NCBI GenBank assembly: GCA_030604165.1
Contig: JAUVWK010000125.1
Location: forward strand, 1-7,525
DNA: 7,525 bases
DNA from: Alphaproteobacteria bacterium
GTDB taxonomy: Bacteria; Pseudomonadota; Alphaproteobacteria; UBA828
Direction: 5' to 3'
The position numbers were made by a program, and so were the translations under genes. The notes beneath the pieces were generated by a model, which was not told the DNA's origin, searched no databases, and saw only the letters and a program-made list of their open reading frames with translations. Positions within the stretch are counted from its first letter, which is position 1; each line of letters opens with the position of its first letter. Shown in pieces: positions 6,453 to 7,525 of this stretch.

Positions 6453-7048
6453 TACGAGCTCTCCTTGCCGCCGGTCTTGCCAGAGCCCTTGGCCGGCGGC
6501 TTTTTGGCCGGCGACGCGCCCGTCTTCTTCGCCGCCGCCGTCTTGGGCTTCGCCGCACCCGAGGCCGCGCTTTTGCCCTTGGCCGCGGGCTCAGCCTTGG
6601 CCGGCGCCTCGGCCTTCGGCTTGGCGGCGGTTTTAGCCTTGGCCGGAGCCTTGGCGGCGGTCTTGGCTTTGGCCGGGGTCTTAGGCTTGGCGGGCGCCTT
6701 GGCCTCGACCGCCTTCTTCTTCGAGCGTTCCTGGCCGGCGGCCAAGATCTCGTCGATGCGAAGCACGGTCAAATGCTGCCGATGGCCGCGCTTACGGCGG
6801 TAGTTCTTGCGGCGCTGCTTGCGGAAGACGATGATCTTGTCGGCGCGGGTGTGCTCGACCACCGTGGCCGCGACCCGCGCGCCTTCCACCAACGGCGTCC
6901 CCACGGTGAGCGCCTCGGGCTCGCCCATGGCCAAGACGTCGGTCAGCTCAATGCTCTGACCGGCCTCGGCGACAAGCCGCTCGACACGGATAACGTCTTC
7001 AGGGGAAACGCGATATTGCTTCCCGCCGCTCCGGATTACAGCGAACAT
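6452..7048 (-). CDS. rplU: 50S ribosomal protein bL21 with long Lys/Ala/Pro-rich C-terminal tail
   Basis: bL21 is a 50S protein that binds 23S rRNA. The first 103 residues are a complete standard bL21: MFAVIRSGGKQYRVSPEDVI (1-20), the barrel strands, then KIIVFRKQRRKNYRRKRGHR (71-90) and QHLTVLRIDEI (91-101). The family is usually about 100-105 residues, but this product is 198. The extra 95 residues contain 25 Lys and 30 Ala, with repeated AKP/PAK/KTAAK units, resembling histone H1 or AlgP-type tails and probably disordered. Shorter Ala/Lys-rich tails occur on bL21 of other alphaproteobacteria, so this is an exaggerated form rather than a fusion to a known domain. The frame is unbroken into the rpmA junction. 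A strong promoter lies upstream; the ribosome site is weak (AGGAAA, about 15 bases before the ATG). Confidence 0.98.
   Translation of the reverse strand: MFAVIRSGGKQYRVSPEDVIRVERLVAEAGQSIELTDVLAMGEPEALTVGTPLVEGARVAATVVEHTRADKIIVFRKQRRKNYRRKRGHRQHLTVLRIDEILAAGQERSKKKAVEAKAPAKPKTPAKAKTAAKAPAKAKTAAKPKAEAPAKAEPAAKGKSAASGAAKPKTAAAKKTGASPAKKPPAKGSGKTGGKESS
6455..6739 (-). repeat. low-complexity coding repeat for the bL21 tail
   Basis: This stretch encodes residues 104-198 of bL21. It is made of degenerate short units such as GCC-AAG-GCC and ACC-GCC-GCC-AAG on the minus strand, giving recurring AKAKTAAK and PAK words. The fragment KAKTAAK occurs twice, at about 127-133 and 137-143. Such DNA can expand or contract by slippage in units of three, so the tail length may vary between strains. 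Confidence 0.75.
6461..6466 (-). promoter_or_regulatory. Shine-Dalgarno of rpmA, inside the rplU 3' end
   Basis: AAGGAG on the minus strand lies 8 bases upstream of the rpmA ATG and is the strongest ribosome site in the window. It is built into the last codons of rplU (Lys-Glu-Ser-Ser-stop), just before the TAATG junction, so it serves both as coding sequence and as the initiation signal. Confidence 0.85.
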
Positions 7049-7107
7049 GGCGCGCGCTCGGGTTTTCCTATTAAAGGGCTGAAACAGTGGCCGTTTTTCG
7101 TTGGCGC

Positions 7108-7135
7108 ACTATAGCGCCCAAGACCGCTCTGTCAA
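7108..7135 (-). promoter_or_regulatory. sigma70-type promoter of rplU-rpmA
   Basis: On the minus strand a perfect -35 TTGACA (7135-7130) is separated by 16 bases from a -10 TATAGT (7113-7108), one change from consensus. Transcription should begin near 7101, leaving a leader of about 50 bases before the rplU ATG. A 5-bp inverted repeat, GGCGC at 7103-7107 and GCGCC at 7114-7118, brackets the -10 hexamer exactly. Strong promoters are expected for ribosomal protein genes. Confidence 0.85.
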
Positions 7136-7149
7136 CGGCCATTGGTGCC

Positions 7150-7170
7150 GGCGCGCGGCGCGCGGCGCCC
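7150..7170. repeat. GC-only 7-bp tandem repeat
   Basis: GGCGCGC occurs at 7150-7156 and 7157-7163, and a third copy with one change (GGCGCCC) at 7164-7170. It lies between the rplU promoter and the tRNA gene, in sequence with no coding evidence. It may be simple slippage in GC-rich DNA. Confidence 0.6.
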
Positions 7171-7174
7171 GACC

Positions 7175-7201
7175 TTGCCGCCCGGCGTGCCTTGCTTTAA
7201 G
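7175..7201 (+). promoter_or_regulatory. possible promoter of tRNA-Ser
   Basis: TTGCCG (7175-7180), then 15 bases, then TTTAAG (7196-7201), is the best -35/-10 pair upstream of the tRNA on the plus strand. The spacing is short and the -10 matches TATAAT at only four positions, so this is tentative. Transcription would start around 7208, within the hairpin in front of the tRNA. Confidence 0.25.
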
Positions 7202-7204
7202 TAA

Positions 7205-7221
7205 GGCCTCGCCTCGAGGCC
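7205..7221. other. perfect hairpin just 5' of tRNA-Ser
   Basis: GGCCTCG (7205-7211) and CGAGGCC (7215-7221) form a 7-bp stem with a 3-base loop; the same stretch holds the 10-bp palindrome GCCTCGAGGC (7211-7220). It ends 6 bases before the mature tRNA 5' end. It could shape the precursor leader or help RNase P processing. No T run follows on the plus strand, so it is not a terminator there. Confidence 0.5.
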
Positions 7222-7227
7222 AGGCGC

Positions 7228-7317
7228 GGAGGGGTGCCGGAGTGGTCGAACGGGGCGGTCTCGAAAACCGTTGTACGCGCGAGCGTACCGTGGGTTCGAA
7301 TCCCACCCCCTCCGCCA
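7228..7317 (+). tRNA. tRNA-Ser (anticodon CGA)
   Basis: This is a complete 90-base class II tRNA with encoded CCA, folded by hand. The acceptor GGAGGGG (7228-7234) pairs with CCCCTCC (7307-7313), with discriminator G7314 and CCA at 7315-7317. The D stem is CCG with CGG. The anticodon stem GCGGT/ACCGT encloses loop CTCGAAA, giving anticodon CGA at 7262-7264, which reads the UCG codon. The long variable arm GTACGC/GCGTAC (7273-7278 with 7283-7288) and discriminator G are serine-type features. The T arm GTGGG/CCCAC encloses TTCGAAT. It is divergent from rplU. The 3' half is a common target of tyrosine integrases. Confidence 0.98.
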
Positions 7318-7525
7318 CAATCTAAGTAATTGATATTGCATTAGTTTTTCGATATTCGACGGTGCGGAATTCGCGACTCTTTGCGGGGGTTTAGGGCCTG
7401 TGAGCATCGGTCCCATGGTCCCGTGAGACCAATGAGTCCCGTATCTGGGGCTCCGATATCCCGAATATCTCTTTTCGACGTTTGAGTGGTACGGTTCGCG
7501 CGGCGGCACCGCGACATGCATCGCG
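7318..7525. other. intergenic flank downstream of tRNA-Ser, no gene recognised
   Basis: No coding region is convincing in these 208 bases and no clear intrinsic terminator follows the tRNA. The first 40 or so bases are AT-rich, unlike the rest of the window. Short symmetrical elements are present: TCGA-TAT-TCGA at 7349-7359 and GATAT-CCCGA-ATATC at 7455-7469. A cluster of 8-9-bp repeats lies between them. This could be an intergenic regulatory region or the edge of an inserted element that continues beyond the window. Confidence 0.6.
7409..7442. repeat. degenerate 8-9-bp tandem repeats beyond tRNA-Ser
   Basis: Four adjacent units can be aligned: GGTCCCAT (7409-7416), GGTCCCGT (7417-7424), GAGACCAAT (7425-7433) and GAGTCCCGT (7434-7442). 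The core is G(G/A)GTCCC-like in three of them. Opposing GGTC and GACC also make partial inverted symmetry. Repeated short sites of this kind can bind recombinases or regulators, but no protein partner is seen here. Confidence 0.5.

Noticed and set aside
5088..6803. Plus-strand open frame of 571 codons, the longest in the window
   Set aside because: It is antisense to obgE, the terminator, rpmA and the rplU tail. Crossing several unrelated genes and a terminator with low-complexity Ala/Leu/Gly sequence shows it to be a GC-bias shadow.
7150..7221. CRISPR-like or operator array from the GC tandem repeat and the hairpin
   Set aside because: The units are only 7 bp and contiguous with no spacers, and the hairpin is unrelated in sequence, so this is GC-rich slippage plus one palindrome.
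7109..7521. Minus-strand open frames over the tRNA encoding phrases such as GVGFEPTVRSR and RGWDSNPRYAR
   Set aside because: These are translations of the reverse strand of tRNA-Ser, a well-known source of false proteins in annotation. The region is explained by the fully folded tRNA and the divergent promoter.

Overview
This window is a high-GC chromosomal segment that looks like an alphaproteobacterium, probably of the Rhodospirillales type. The basis is the gene order rplU-rpmA-obgE-proB-proA-nadD-rsfS-rlmH-gpmI and the protein style (Ala/Lys-rich bL21 tail, a bL27 without a cleaved N-terminal extension). No marker in the window fixes a genus. All nine protein genes lie on the minus strand, so they are transcribed from right to left in window coordinates.

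Right end (about 7050-7525). A tRNA-Ser(CGA) gene sits on the plus strand at 7228-7317, divergent from rplU. Between them are a near-consensus sigma70-type promoter firing left into rplU, a GC-rich 7-bp tandem repeat, and a perfect 7-bp hairpin just 5' of the tRNA. The 208 bases beyond the tRNA (7318-7525) have no recognisable gene. They are less GC-rich and hold several short direct and inverted repeats, which would fit the flank of a tRNA-targeted insertion, though no integrase is visible.

Ribosomal protein unit (6195-7048). rplU (bL21) and rpmA (bL27) share one base at their junction. rpmA has an excellent Shine-Dalgarno inside the end of rplU, and a clear intrinsic terminator follows at 6144-6170. 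The bL21 carries a 95-residue Lys/Ala/Pro tail resembling a histone H1 tail.

Main cluster (1-6071). obgE (ribosome-assembly GTPase), proB and proA (first two enzymes of proline synthesis), nadD (NAD synthesis), rsfS (ribosome silencing factor), rlmH (23S rRNA methyltransferase) and gpmI (phosphoglycerate mutase, cut by the window edge) run head to tail. Three of the junctions overlap: obgE/proB by 4 bases (ATGA), proB/proA by 23 and, if the upstream TTG is the start, nadD/rsfS by 41. The largest gap is only 54 bases. This suggests a polycistronic, translationally coupled unit combining late ribosome maturation (ObgE, RsfS, RlmH) with proline, NAD and glycolytic metabolism.

I found no convincing undescribed system. 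The points worth a second look are the bL21 tail, the missing conventional start of rsfS, a 12-bp tandem repeat that lengthens the ProA N-terminus, the inverted repeat bracketing the rplU -10 box, and the repeat-rich flank of the tRNA.
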